A DNA stretch of 43,008 bases from Metabacillus lacus (GCF_009674805.1 NZ_WKKI01000035.1:1-43008); one strand, 5' to 3'. Positions 31,646 through 40,316 are shown, counted from the stretch's first letter. The notes: generated from the letters alone by a model not told the origin. Program-made: numbers and translations.

Positions 31646-32092
31646 ATGAATAATAAGGTAAATCAATTTTGGGATAAGTTTTGTTTAACGAATAATAAAA
31701 AAGGCATTGAATATAAAGAGGCTTTTCAATTTGGAATTTCTGCTGATTGGTTAGCCAGTTTAGTTGTTGAAGGAAAGAAGACAGCGACAACTTCAGGTTA
31801 CTTGTTTTATGAGTTAGTTAATGAAGCCCTACCTAAAGTGGGTGAATATAATATTGTTTTAGATGGTCAGGAAGAACCTGTTGCAGTTATTCAAATTCAA
31901 TCTGTTGAAGTTGTCCCTATGAATGAGGTAACAGAGGAATTTGCTTTAGCAGAAGGTGAAGGTGATTATCGTTTTTGGTGGGAAGCACACGAAAAGTTCT
32001 TTACCGAATTATTAAAAGAGTACAAAATGGAATTTTCACCAGATATGTTAGTTGTATGTGAACGATTTGAGAATGTATATTCAAAAAAGTAG
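31646..32092 (+). CDS. ASCH-domain protein, 148 aa
   Basis: ATG at 31646. Soluble 148-aa protein of the ASCH (PUA-like) group, which often bind RNA or modified nucleosides. Visible family features are GKKTATTSGYLFYEL in the first third, a strand GEYNIVLDGQEEPVAVIQI, and the C-terminal FWWEAHEKFF. The gene is much more AT-rich than the neighbouring peptidase gene, suggesting separate origin. Confidence 0.8.
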   Translation: MNNKVNQFWDKFCLTNNKKGIEYKEAFQFGISADWLASLVVEGKKTATTSGYLFYELVNEALPKVGEYNIVLDGQEEPVAVIQIQSVEVVPMNEVTEEFALAEGEGDYRFWWEAHEKFFTELLKEYKMEFSPDMLVVCERFENVYSKK

Positions 32093-32245
32093 ATAAATAA
32101 GATTAAAGTAAAGTATTCGGGTAGATTTAATTTTGGTTAGCAAGGGCTCTTTCGCTGACGGGTAAGCGTTAGTTGTACGAGACATCTATAAAAACGAAAA
32201 ATACTTCAAAAAATCGGAAGTCTTTTCATAATAAAAAATACACAA

Positions 32246-32281
32246 AAAGCTGTCCACATGGATTTTCCAATGGACAGCTTT
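32246..32281 (-). terminator. terminator of the flavoprotein gene
   Basis: A perfect 11-bp stem (AAAGCTGTCCA/TGGACAGCTTT) with a 14-nt loop. On the minus strand it is followed by TTTTTG. It begins six bases after the stop at 32287 and could act in both directions. Confidence 0.85.
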
Positions 32282-32286
32282 CTATT

Positions 32287-33336
32287 TTAACTAAACATTT
32301 TCTTTACAAGTTCTTTGTTGCGTTTTTTAAAGACTTCATTATGGGAAGAAACCATCGCCACTTCACTTGCCTGCGGTTCAATATACTGTTTTGCTTTATT
32401 AACTGCATTTGCCGCGTCCTGAAATGTACCTGTAATCAAGTTCAGCTTTCCATCGTATTTGGCAATGTCACCTGCCGCATATAATCCAGGTATGGAAGAT
32501 TCGCAGAACGAGGTGCTTTTGATATAAAAGTTGTCTATCATCTCAATGTCTAGCTCACTGTTGTTCAAGAGAGAAGCGTCATGTTCGAAACCATGGTTGA
32601 TAATGACGTCATCAACAGGGATTACTTTGCATTCTCCGCTCTCACAGTGGGTCAGCTGTACTTTGTCTATTGCTTCATGAGAATCTGCGGCTACAAGCTT
32701 TGTAATGCTGCAGTGAAAAAAGCATTTTGCAGTGCTGTTCATCAGCTGGGAAACCTGGGCTTCATGACCGGAGAATTCCGGTTTCCGGTGCGTGATGTAC
32801 ACTTCTTCAGCAATCGGCTCTAATTCGTTTGCCCAGTCGATGGCTGTATTTCCGCCGCCGGAGATTAACACTTTTTTACCTTTAAAATGTTGAAGTGATT
32901 TTACGGTATAATGAAGGTTGCTTACTTCAAATCTGTCGGCACCTTCTATATTCAGCTTTTGAGGATTCAGAATGCCGCTTCCTACAGCAACGATCACGGT
33001 TTTGGAAAGGTGCTCTGCGCCTGAAGCTGCCTTCAGCAGAAACAAGCCTTCTTCATTTTTTGAGATGGACGTAATTTTCTCGTTCAGCACGACAGAAGGT
33101 TGAAAAGTAAGCCCCTGCTGGGTCAGCTGCTCAATAAGCTTCGCGCCTGTTATCGGTGTTTGGCCTCCAAGATCCCAGATCATTTTTTCAGGATAAATAT
33201 GAATTTTTCCTCCGAGCTGAGTTTGATATTCTATAATTTTTGTCTTCATTCCCCGAAGTCCGCTGTAAAAAGCCGAGTATAATCCCGCTGGACCGCCCCC
33301 GATAATGGTTACGTCAAACAGATCCATTTCGCTCAT
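32287..33336 (-). CDS. NAD(P)H-dependent flavoprotein, ferredoxin-NADP reductase type (YumC/YcgT-like), 349 aa
   Basis: Thioredoxin-reductase-fold flavoenzyme. The FAD motif IIGGGPAGLYSA is at the N-terminus, a second nucleotide motif ISGGGNTAID is in the middle, and the C-terminal FAD motif is GLYAAGDIA. The redox CxxC of thioredoxin reductases is absent, which places it with the YumC/YcgT-type ferredoxin/flavodoxin NADP reductases of Bacillus. The ATG at 33336 (MSEMDLFDV) behind GGGTGGCG is preferred over the longer frame to 33357. It is divergent from a siderophore importer and shares a Fur-box region, so it may supply electrons for iron release. Confidence 0.85.
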   Translation of the reverse strand: MSEMDLFDVTIIGGGPAGLYSAFYSGLRGMKTKIIEYQTQLGGKIHIYPEKMIWDLGGQTPITGAKLIEQLTQQGLTFQPSVVLNEKITSISKNEEGLFLLKAASGAEHLSKTVIVAVGSGILNPQKLNIEGADRFEVSNLHYTVKSLQHFKGKKVLISGGGNTAIDWANELEPIAEEVYITHRKPEFSGHEAQVSQLMNSTAKCFFHCSITKLVAADSHEAIDKVQLTHCESGECKVIPVDDVIINHGFEHDASLLNNSELDIEMIDNFYIKSTSFCESSIPGLYAAGDIAKYDGKLNLITGTFQDAANAVNKAKQYIEPQASEVAMVSSHNEVFKKRNKELVKKMFS

Positions 33337-33374
33337 GATCGCCACCCTGCCATTCATTTATATGATTTTTCCAT

Positions 33375-33389
33375 TGACAATCATTATCA
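33375..33389 (-). promoter_or_regulatory. Fur box near the flavoprotein gene
   Basis: TGACAATCATTATCA fits the 7-1-7 Fur consensus (TGATAAT-N-ATTATCA) at 14 of 15 positions. It lies about 40 bp before the flavoprotein start in the divergent promoter region. Confidence 0.8.
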
Positions 33390-33418
33390 ATAGATTTATA
33401 GTTACATTGTATAATAAC

Positions 33419-33433
33419 TGATAATGATTTTCA
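33419..33433 (+). promoter_or_regulatory. Fur box of the siderophore-importer operon
   Basis: TGATAATGATTTTCA matches the 7-1-7 Fur consensus at 14 of 15 positions. It stands 36 bp before the ATPase start codon. Together with the box at 33375 it predicts iron repression of both divergent units. Confidence 0.8.
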
Positions 33434-33469
33434 ATATTGTTTACATATTAAAATTTGGAGGCTGATGAT

Positions 33470-34312
33470 ATGGCTCGCCTGAATACGGAACAACTGAATA
33501 TCAGCTACGGTGAACGTCCCATTGTGAAGAACTTGTCCATTGAGATTCCCGATAAGAAAATCACAACAATCATCGGTTCTAACGGATGCGGTAAATCGAC
33601 TCTTCTTAAAGCGATGACACGTATTATTCCGCAGCAGTCAGGGTCGATAGTTCTGGATGGCGAGAGCATCTCCAAGCAAAGTACAAAAGAGCTTGCAAAA
33701 AAAATGGCAATCCTGCCGCAAAATCCGGAAAGTACCAGCGGATTGACTGTGGGAGAGCTTGTTTCATACGGCCGTTTTCCTTATCAAAAGGGATTTGGCA
33801 GGCTGTCAAAGAGAGATATTGAGGTTATTAATTGGGCGATGGATGTTACAGGAACTGCCTTTTTCAAACACCATCCCATTGATGCGCTGTCAGGCGGACA
33901 GCGTCAGCGTGTATGGATTGCAATGGCGCTGGCACAGGAAACGCCGATGATCTTCCTTGATGAGCCTACAACCTACCTGGATATGGCGCATCAGCTCGAA
34001 ATCCTTGAGCTTTTACAGAAACTGAACAGAGAGCAGCAAACGACCATTGTAATGGTACTGCATGATCTTAATCAGGCAGCCCGCTTTGCTGATTACATTA
34101 TTGCATTAAAATTTGGAGAAATTATGAAGGCAGGTTCTCCAGATGAGGTAATCACCAATGAGGTACTTAAAAAGGTATTTCATATTGATGCCGTAATCGG
34201 GAAAGATCCGATTACCCTTAAACCTATGTGCATGACTTACAACTTGATTAAAGGAGAAAAACAACATGAAAAAAATTTATATGCCGCTGCTATTAATCGC
34301 GCTACTTCTTAG
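33470..34312 (+). CDS. iron-siderophore ABC importer ATP-binding protein (FecE/FhuC type), 280 aa
   Basis: ATPase of an iron-complex importer. The ATG at 33470 follows TTGGAGG; the frame's TTG at 33455 lies before the ribosome site. Walker A GSNGCGKST is at about 35, the Q-loop ILPQNPE at about 80, signature LSGGQRQRVWIAMAL at about 140 (the RVWIAMAL extension is usual in FecE/FhuC/BtuD), Walker B MIFLDEPTTYLDM and H-loop VLHDLNQA. Its 3' end overlaps the lipoprotein gene by 47 bp. Substrate not determined (ferric citrate and catecholate or hydroxamate siderophores are options). Confidence 0.9.
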   Translation: MARLNTEQLNISYGERPIVKNLSIEIPDKKITTIIGSNGCGKSTLLKAMTRIIPQQSGSIVLDGESISKQSTKELAKKMAILPQNPESTSGLTVGELVSYGRFPYQKGFGRLSKRDIEVINWAMDVTGTAFFKHHPIDALSGGQRQRVWIAMALAQETPMIFLDEPTTYLDMAHQLEILELLQKLNREQQTTIVMVLHDLNQAARFADYIIALKFGEIMKAGSPDEVITNEVLKKVFHIDAVIGKDPITLKPMCMTYNLIKGEKQHEKNLYAAAINRATS

Positions 34313-35195
34313 TCTGGCAGCCTGCGGCTCCAATGCCGGGAATGAAGGCTCTGAAAACGGTGAAAATAATCAGGGAAATGATGCAGCTGAAACAATCACA
34401 TATGAATCTGAAAACGGCGCTGTAGAAGTGCCGGCAGATCCCAAGCGGGTGGTTGTTCTTTCCACTTACACAGGCAGTGTTCTTGCCCTTGATGTTCCGC
34501 TTGTCGGTGTTGATGCCTGGTCCAAAATGAATCCGCGCTATGACCTTGAAGGCGTAGAGGAAGTAACAGATGAGAATCTTGAGAAGATTATTGAATTGGA
34601 CCCTGACTTGATCATCGGCTTGTCTACGATGAAAAATATTGATAAATTAAATGAAATAGCCCCTGTTGTGACATACACTTATGGCAAGCTGGGATACCTC
34701 GAGCAGCATGCTGAAATTGGAAAGCTGCTGAATAAGGAAGAAGAAGCACAGGGATGGATTGATGATTTCAAGTCACGCGCTGCTGAAGCAGGTGAAGAAA
34801 TCAAAGCGAAAATCGGTGAGGATGCTACGGTGTCTGTGATCGAGAATTTTGATAAAGAGTTGTATGTGTTTGGTGACAACTGGGCGCGCGGAACTGAAAT
34901 TCTTTATCAGGAAATGAAGCTGAACATGCCTGAAAAAGTAAAAGAAACAGCATTGGAGCCTGGCTATTATACACTCTCGCTTGAAGTGCTCCCGGAGTAT
35001 GCAGGAGATTATATGATTGTCAGCAGAAACGAAGATACAGAAACTTCTTTTATGGAGTCTGAAACGTATAAAAACATTCCGGCAGTCAAAAATGGAAATG
35101 CCTTTGTTGCAAATGCGAAAGAGTTCTACTTTAACGATCCGATCTCACTGGATCATCAGCTGGAATTCTTTAAGGAACATTTTCTGGGCAGCTAA
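34266..35195 (+). CDS. iron-siderophore substrate-binding lipoprotein, 309 aa
   Basis: ATG at 34266 behind AAAGGAG, inside the end of the ATPase gene. Lipobox LAAC with Cys20, followed by a Gly/Asn/Glu-rich linker. The body has the two-lobe FecB/TroA-type pattern: ADPKRVVVLSTYTGSVLALD at the first lobe, LEKIIELDPDLIIGLS, and the long connecting helix region with EIGKLLNKEEEAQGW. It captures the ferric complex outside the membrane. A hairpin terminator follows, before the permease genes. Confidence 0.9.
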   Translation: MKKIYMPLLLIALLLSLAACGSNAGNEGSENGENNQGNDAAETITYESENGAVEVPADPKRVVVLSTYTGSVLALDVPLVGVDAWSKMNPRYDLEGVEEVTDENLEKIIELDPDLIIGLSTMKNIDKLNEIAPVVTYTYGKLGYLEQHAEIGKLLNKEEEAQGWIDDFKSRAAEAGEEIKAKIGEDATVSVIENFDKELYVFGDNWARGTEILYQEMKLNMPEKVKETALEPGYYTLSLEVLPEYAGDYMIVSRNEDTETSFMESETYKNIPAVKNGNAFVANAKEFYFNDPISLDHQLEFFKEHFLGS

Positions 35196-35288
35196 ACAAT
35201 AAATGGTGGAGAATGTACACAGAACAAAAGTTGTGTATGTTCCGGGTTATGGCAGAGAAAAAGGAAGGCACGATGCTGCCTGCAGCCT

Positions 35289-35318
35289 GAGGGGAATTCT
35301 TCATAAGAATTCCTCTTT
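35289..35318 (+). terminator. intra-operon hairpin between binding protein and permeases
   Basis: Stem GAGGGGAATTCTT with AAGAATTCCTCT around a 3-nt loop, followed by TTTT. It lies in the 148-bp gap between the lipoprotein and the first permease gene. It would make the binding protein more abundant than the permeases. Confidence 0.75.
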
Positions 35319-35343
35319 TACTATGTAAAGGACACGATACTTC

Positions 35344-36354
35344 ATGCACAATTATGATCAAAGACATATACCTTTTTCAATTCAGCTGTTGCTGAGCTTC
35401 ATCCTGCTAGCGGCATTTTTTTTCGCTGCTATAATCTTTGGTGCAGCCGAAACAACCATCAGGGAAGTCTGGCTTGCAGTATCTTCTCAGGTGAAAACAG
35501 ATAAAATTGTGATGATCCGCGAAATCAGGGTACCCCGTGTACTGGCGGCCATGCTTGTTGGGGCAGGGCTGTCTGTTGCAGGGGCCGTCATGCAGGGTGT
35601 GACCAGAAATCCTTTGGCAGATCCAAGTCTTCTCGGACTGACAGCTGGGGCGAATGCAGCACTGGCACTTACCATCGCGCTTATTCCCGGAGCCAACTAC
35701 TTTTCCATTATGATTGCCTGCTTCATTGGTTCAGGTATTGGCACGCTGCTGGTAGTCGGCATTGGTTCAGCGAAAAGAGGCGGTTTTTCCCCGCTGCGGA
35801 TTGTTCTTGCAGGAGCGGCGGTGTCGGCATTTCTTTATGCTGTTGCAGATGGAATCGGGCTGTATTTCAGAATCTCCAAGGACGTTTCCATGTGGAGTGC
35901 GGGTGGAATTATCGGCACAACCTGGAGTCAGCTTCAGGTCATCGCGCCTTTTATCATTGGCGGCATTGTGATTGCACTCTTATTGTCAAGGCAGCTTACG
36001 ATACTAAGTTTGGATGAAGAAGTGGCGATTGGCCTCGGACAAAACATAAATAGAATAAAGGGCGTACTGTTTGCCATCGTGGTCATGCTGGCAGGGGCAT
36101 CTGTAGCCCTGGTCGGAAATTTGGCTTTTCTTGGTCTAATGGTTCCGCACATTGTCAGGGCCATTGTTGGAAAGGACTACCGGCACGTTTTGCCAATGTC
36201 AGCTGTAGTCGGTGCCATGTTCATGGTGTTTGCCGATACGCTGGGCAGGAACTTAAATGCACCATTTGAAACTAGTGTAACAGCGATTGTTGCCATTATG
36301 GGGCTTCCTTTCTTCCTGTTTATCGTCAGAAAAGGAGGTAAGGCGTTCTCATGA
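35344..36354 (+). CDS. iron-siderophore ABC importer permease 1 (FecCD family), 336 aa
   Basis: Membrane subunit with about nine to ten helices. Family hallmarks are REIRVPRVLAAMLVGAGLSVAG followed by GVTRNPLADPSLLGLT near the N-terminus and GNLAFLGLMVPHIVRAIVG in the last third. The start ATG at 35344 has a modest AAAGGA site. It overlaps the second permease by four bases and should form a heterodimer with it. Confidence 0.9.
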   Translation: MHNYDQRHIPFSIQLLLSFILLAAFFFAAIIFGAAETTIREVWLAVSSQVKTDKIVMIREIRVPRVLAAMLVGAGLSVAGAVMQGVTRNPLADPSLLGLTAGANAALALTIALIPGANYFSIMIACFIGSGIGTLLVVGIGSAKRGGFSPLRIVLAGAAVSAFLYAVADGIGLYFRISKDVSMWSAGGIIGTTWSQLQVIAPFIIGGIVIALLLSRQLTILSLDEEVAIGLGQNINRIKGVLFAIVVMLAGASVALVGNLAFLGLMVPHIVRAIVGKDYRHVLPMSAVVGAMFMVFADTLGRNLNAPFETSVTAIVAIMGLPFFLFIVRKGGKAFS

Positions 36355-37361
36355 TTCAAAACAGCTTGGTTCAAAAACAAAGGCTGCTGGCGGCCGTTTT
36401 GTCGGGTCTGATTCTCATAACAGCAGTCGTGAGTCTAGGGCTGGGCTATTCATCGGTCACATACAGCAGAATACTGCCTACTTTAATGGGGGAAGGGACT
36501 TTCAAAGAGGAGTTCGTGCTTTTTTCCATTCGATTGCCCAGAATTCTGATTACCTTACTGGCCGGCATGGCATTAGCCGTCTCAGGTGCCATCCTGCAGG
36601 GAATTACCAGAAATGATCTCGCCGACCCCGGCATTATCGGCATCAATGCAGGAGCAGGAATTGGAATTGCCGTATTCTTTTTATATTTTCCAATAGATGC
36701 AGGATCATTTATCTACCTGATTCCCGTCATTGGTTTTATCGGAGCATTTATCACAGCGTGCCTGATCTTTTTCTTTTCCTATTCAAGAAATGCAGGTATC
36801 CAGCCCATTAAGCTGATATTAATCGGTGTCGGATTTGCGATGGCCCTGTCAGGTTTGATGATTGTAATGATTTCATCGGCAGAACGGGAAAAAGTGGACT
36901 TTATCGCAAGGTGGCTTGCCGGCAACATCTGGGGAACTGACTGGCCTTTTATTCTGGCGCTGCTTCCATGGCTGCTGGTGCTGATTCCATTCACTTTGTT
37001 TCATGCCAATAAGCTCAATATCCTGTCCCTCAACGAACATACTGCAGTCGGAGTAGGCATCTCTCTTAACCGGGATCGGCTGATTCTTTTGCTGGCAGCT
37101 GTAGCTCTCGCAGCTGCAGCCGTATCAGTGACAGGGGGAATAGCCTTTATCGGCCTGATGGCACCGCATATCGCTAAAGCACTGGTTGGTCCCAGGCACC
37201 AGCTCTACCTGCCGATAGCTGTGCTGCTGGGAGGATGGCTGCTGCTGTTTGCAGATACCATCGGCAGAAACCTGGCAGAGCCGGACGGAATAGCTGCGGG
37301 TATTATGACCGCCTTAATTGGGGCACCATATTTTATCTATTTATTGCTGAAAAGAGTATAG
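36351..37361 (+). CDS. iron-siderophore ABC importer permease 2 (FecCD family), 336 aa
   Basis: Second membrane subunit, same length as the first and starting in an ATGA overlap behind AAAGGAGG. Hallmarks are RLPRILITLLAGMALAVSG, GITRNDLADPGIIGIN and GGIAFIGLMAPHIAKALVG. About nine to ten helices. It completes a four-gene importer (ATPase, binding protein, two permeases) and is followed by a terminator. Confidence 0.9.
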   Translation: MIQNSLVQKQRLLAAVLSGLILITAVVSLGLGYSSVTYSRILPTLMGEGTFKEEFVLFSIRLPRILITLLAGMALAVSGAILQGITRNDLADPGIIGINAGAGIGIAVFFLYFPIDAGSFIYLIPVIGFIGAFITACLIFFFSYSRNAGIQPIKLILIGVGFAMALSGLMIVMISSAEREKVDFIARWLAGNIWGTDWPFILALLPWLLVLIPFTLFHANKLNILSLNEHTAVGVGISLNRDRLILLLAAVALAAAAVSVTGGIAFIGLMAPHIAKALVGPRHQLYLPIAVLLGGWLLLFADTIGRNLAEPDGIAAGIMTALIGAPYFIYLLLKRV

Positions 37362-37366
37362 ACTGG

Positions 37367-37391
37367 GGCATGCTGCGGCATGTCTTTTTTT
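37367..37391 (+). terminator. terminator of the siderophore-importer operon
   Basis: Seven-bp stem around CATGC/GCATG with a TGCG loop, followed by seven T. Begins six bases after the last permease stop. Confidence 0.8.
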
Positions 37392-37482
37392 GTTGAGGTT
37401 AATTTGAAGATAATTGAATGGGGCGTATTCCTTTTTTGGAGCTTGAAGTTGGTTAAGGTTGATTTGCTATCGACGGATTCTA

Positions 37483-37735
37483 TGGGGAAAGTGCTGTTCC
37501 AAGGTTAAGAAGCTGACACTGGGAGAAGGGCTATCCCCGGGTTAAGAAGCGGTTTCATGGGGAAAGTGCTGTTCCGGGGTTAAGAAGCTGACACTGGGAG
37601 AAGGGCTATCCCCGGGGTTAAGAAGCTGTTTCATGGGGAAAGTGCTGTTTCGGGGTTAAGAAGCTGACACTTGGGGAAAGAGCTGTCCCTAGGCCAAGAG
37701 CTGTCTCTGGGACAAAGTGACTGTCCCCCTGTCCC
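37483..37735. repeat. degenerate 75-76-bp minisatellite between convergent genes
   Basis: TGGGGAAAGTGCTGTT starts units at 37483, 37558 and 37634. Each full unit contains two half-units ending GGTTAAGAAGC, and a CCCCGGG core. After the third start the pattern decays into GGGAC/GTCCC-rich sequence up to 37735. No gene lies in it. The 37362-37734 gap holds only this array and the operon terminator. Spacers are not unique, so this is not CRISPR. Confidence 0.85.
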
Positions 37736-37938
37736 TATTCAATTGGCTTGCCGCAGGATGGACATAGATTTTTCGTATATCCTTTGGGAACTCTCTGACT
37801 GCATCTTAGACATGTTTTTAGGAGAACGGGTTTGTCAAAGAGGTCGTTGGAGTAACCGTAGCCACCTGTGAATGCTTTTAGTCCGAATCTCACCAGTAAA
37901 CCGAGAAAGAGCCCAGTTATCAAAATCATGAAAAACAT
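37735..37938 (-). CDS. small membrane protein with zinc-ribbon tail, 67 aa
   Basis: ATG at 37938 behind GGGGGGG. One N-terminal membrane helix (MFFMILITGLFLGLLV), then a linker with Gly/Tyr, then two Cys pairs CLRC and CPSC spaced as in a zinc ribbon. The stop abuts the minisatellite. Such single-helix zinc-ribbon proteins are common in Bacillus; function unknown. Confidence 0.75.
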   Translation of the reverse strand: MFFMILITGLFLGLLVRFGLKAFTGGYGYSNDLFDKPVLLKTCLRCSQRVPKGYTKNLCPSCGKPIE

Positions 37939-38029
37939 AGAAACCCCCCCGTTGTTTTATTATATGTAAGCAGTTGAGCATGCCATATTGATATCATTAT
38001 ATAACAAAAGGACCCAACAGGGCCCAATT

Positions 38030-38329
38030 TTAATTTTTTTGCTGCTCTAGTCTTTCTAGTTCCTCAGGATCCAAATGTGTTTGAGGAAAGCCGTTGGCAA
38101 TCCATTCTGATCGAAGTGTGGAGTCGTATTGTGTGAGTCCTTGTTCTTCACGTTCTTTATCTGCATCCACGCTTTCCATCTTATCTATTTTCTCACTGTT
38201 CCTTATGTCTGTGTCATCCAGTACTTTGTGTGAATTCTGGACTTTTCTTCGGTACGCAGCAACAGCAAGAGCTGCACTTCCTGCAGAAAGCAAAGTTCCC
38301 GCCAATATGTTTACCGTCATTCTTTTCAT
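38030..38329 (-). CDS. hypothetical protein with N-terminal membrane helix, 99 aa
   Basis: ATG at 38329 behind GGAGGG. One N-terminal helix (VNILAGTLLSAGSAALAVAAY), then a highly charged, probably helical cytoplasmic or surface tail. The C-terminal part holds WIANGFPQTHLDPEELERLE. No family recognised. Same orientation as the zinc-ribbon gene downstream. Confidence 0.7.
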   Translation of the reverse strand: MKRMTVNILAGTLLSAGSAALAVAAYRRKVQNSHKVLDDTDIRNSEKIDKMESVDADKEREEQGLTQYDSTLRSEWIANGFPQTHLDPEELERLEQQKN

Positions 38330-38751
38330 GAGGCAACCCTCCGTTATAAGTATTTGGATATACTTACTGTTATACCCAATTTAGCACTTTATAGTGCCTG
38401 CTTTGTCGCGGGAATGTTTCAGGCATCCTTGAAACAGGACTTTTGAATTGGTATGAGAGTAGGAGCTAAAGACGTGTTTTTTCTAATGTTAAGCAGTGTA
38501 ATAGTTTGTTTACCAAACTTTAACAGTAATTTAATGGAAATTTGGTTCTTTCTATAGTGGTGCACAAAGCAGCTATGATAACAGTGTCGCAAAATAGTCA
38601 GATCGTAATAAAAATAGATTAGCAATTTCATTTAGTATTCTATAAAAAGGAATCTATTTACCTGTTTTTCTATTATTTACAAATTTTAAGGTAAAAATTC
38701 ATATTTTTCCTTTAAGGTGTACTTGTACATTATTTTAAAGGAGATGAAAGA
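38330..38751 (+). other. gene-free divergent region upstream of the glycerophosphodiesterase
   Basis: About 420 bp, very AT-rich. It contains a small hairpin TGTTTCA/TGAAACA at about 38415-38438 and a TGTAC-TT-GTACA inverted repeat at about 38718-38730, close to the ribosome site of the next gene. No gene or clear -35/-10 pair can be supported. A 70-aa minus-strand frame here has no ribosome site. Confidence 0.4.
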
Positions 38752-39657
38752 ATGATGAAAAGTTGGTTGAAAAAAACAGCGTTTTCCATGTTAAGTGCAG
38801 GTTTTCTGTTATCATCCGGTATCCAGACTGCAGGTGCAGCAGGTGCCTCTCTTTCCCCGCAGCCTGACGCCAAGTTGATTAATGTAGCCCACCGTGGTGC
38901 TTCCGGTTATGCTCCTGAGCATACCATTGCTTCCTATGAACTAGGTCGCCAAATGAAAGCAGACTACATAGAGCTTGATTTGCAAATGACAAAAGACGGT
39001 GTTCTGATTGCCATGCATGATACAACAGTTAATAGAACTACAAATGGTACCGGAAATGTAAAAGATATGACTATTGCAGAAATCAAGCAGCTTGATGCGG
39101 GTACATGGTTTAATGTCCGCAATCCTGAAAAAGCTAAAGCTGAATATGAAGGCCTAAAAGTTCCGACTCTTGAAGAAGTGTTTCAGCATTTTGGACACAG
39201 TACACACTATTATATTGAAACAAAATCCCCGAATGTTTATCCTGGAATGGAAAAAGAGCTGCTAAGATTAATTGAGAAATACAAATTGGGTGGACCTAAT
39301 GCCCGTGCAAGCAAAGTGCTGATTCAGTCTTTTTCTCCTGAGAGCTTGATCATGATACACAACATGAATCCTAAGCTTCCGCTCGTTCAGCTGCTCAGTA
39401 CGCCTTCCCTTGGTACAGCTGCTGCTGCAGAGCTGGCTGCAATTAAGCAATATGCTGTAGGAGTGGGGCCAAGCTTTGCAAGAATTAACCAAGATTATGT
39501 GCAGCAGGTCAGAGCATCAGGTCTGCAAATTCACCCTTATACAGTTAATACTCCGGAAAATATGAGACTGGCTCTTGAGTGGGGCGTGAATGGCGTTTTT
39601 ACGGATTATCCTGACGTGTTTCACGGTGTAATGAAAGAGTACAAAAGAGGAAAGTAA
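38752..39657 (+). CDS. glpQ: secreted glycerophosphodiester phosphodiesterase, 301 aa
   Basis: Exported GDPD enzyme that hydrolyses glycerophosphodiesters to glycerol-3-phosphate and an alcohol; the secreted Bacillus type also attacks teichoic-acid chains. Signal peptide at residues 1-32 (Lys-rich start, hydrophobic core, QTAGAAGA). Catalytic and metal residues are in place: His47-Arg48 in VAHRGASG, Glu56 in PEHT, Glu74 and Asp76 in [11 protein letters not shown], His89 in [13 protein letters not shown] at 38752 follows AAAGGAGATG. The gene symbol is by family resemblance. Confidence 0.88.
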   Translation: MMKSWLKKTAFSMLSAGFLLSSGIQTAGAAGASLSPQPDAKLINVAHRGASGYAPEHTIASYELGRQMKADYIELDLQMTKDGVLIAMHDTTVNRTTNGTGNVKDMTIAEIKQLDAGTWFNVRNPEKAKAEYEGLKVPTLEEVFQHFGHSTHYYIETKSPNVYPGMEKELLRLIEKYKLGGPNARASKVLIQSFSPESLIMIHNMNPKLPLVQLLSTPSLGTAAAAELAAIKQYAVGVGPSFARINQDYVQQVRASGLQIHPYTVNTPENMRLALEWGVNGVFTDYPDVFHGVMKEYKRGK

Positions 39658-39671
39658 ATGGTGTTGTTGGG

Positions 39672-39697
39672 CCTCGGCGGATGCTGGGGTTTTTTTG
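39672..39697 (+). terminator. terminator of the glycerophosphodiesterase gene
   Basis: Seven-bp stem CCTCGGC/GCTGGGG (two G-T pairs) with a four-base loop, then eight T. Confidence 0.65.
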
Positions 39698-39710
39698 TTT
39701 GGATGGGGAA

Positions 39711-39820
39711 GGGGAACAGTGCCACGGGGCGAACAGTGCCAGGCACCACCCGAAAAATCTCGTTTCACAGCTTGTTCCACGGTGGGGAAAGGGGAACAGT
39801 GCCAGGCACCACCCGGAAAA
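39711..39820. repeat. copies of the GTGCCAGGCAC repeat at the IS-remnant junction
   Basis: Three copies of GAACAGTGCCA begin at about 39714, 39731 and 39794; the first breaks off early. The second and third are 63 bp apart and match the unit of the array at 42488-42715. The third ends exactly where the transposase remnant begins. The core GTGCCAGGCAC is palindromic. Confidence 0.8.
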
Positions 39821-40145
39821 TGAAGAACGCTTCATCATCAATATGCTTTTCCTTAACGAGATGGCAGCGAAATTGAACAAAGCATTCACGAAGAAGCGCT
39901 TTTACTTCTGGGCAGACACGAAACCGGTTAATTGCGCGGTAGCTCGGTTCATGGCCTTGGGCAAGCCACATCATCCTGACACTGTCGCCGAGGAGAGCTT
40001 CAATTTTCCTTCCTGAGAAAACGGATTGGGTATAAGTACATAAAATAATCTTCATCATCATACGTGGATGATAAGCAGGGCAGCCTGTACTTCGTATGAA
40101 CGAGGCGAGGGCTTCGTGTGGAATTTGCTCAACGAGGTCGTGCAC
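39819..40145 (-). pseudogene. IS1182-family transposase, N-terminal fragment
   Basis: On the minus strand the fragment reads HDLVEQIPHEALASF, then CPAYHPRMMMKIILCTYTQS, GRKIEALLGDSVRMMWLAQG, YRAINRFRV and HIDDEAFF, the N-terminal domain of IS1182-type transposases. Part of the segment between ASF and CPAYHPR appears to be missing. The DDE catalytic part is absent. The frame then runs into the GTGCCAGGCAC repeat, whose translation makes the false tail RVVPGTVPLSPPW. Upstream (to about 40185) the frame is also disturbed. Confidence 0.85.
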
Positions 40146-40316
40146 GGAGAAGGCAATATTAACATAAGAACCCTTCTTTCAGATGGAATTTGTGTGGTAA
40201 CTTTCAGAAGAGGTCCTTATTTTAATCAAAAAATAAATTAAAGCCGTTGAAATTTTACTCCTCGTAAAAATTCACCGGCTTCTTCATCTTATGGGGGGTT
40301 TTGTCCCAGCCTCTTT
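39819..40316 (-). mobile_element. IS1182-type insertion-sequence remnant, left part only
   Basis: The outer end at about 40299-40316 reads, on the minus strand, GAGGCTGGGACAAAA, the type of terminal sequence seen in this IS group. Just inside it lies a large hairpin (40238-40285, GCCGGTGAATTTTTAC with GTAAAATTTCAACGGC), as often found at IS ends to block read-through. The other end is lost at the repeat at 39820. Confidence 0.75.

Noticed and set aside
32135-32190. Possible dispersed repeat or RNA between the ASCH gene and the flavoprotein terminator
   Set aside because: The GC-richer patch around GCTCTTTCGCTGACGGG looked repeat-like, but no second copy or clear fold is present in this window.
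39658-40016. Plus-strand frames after the glycerophosphodiesterase
   Set aside because: They run through the terminator, the repeat and the antisense of the transposase remnant and have no ribosome sites.
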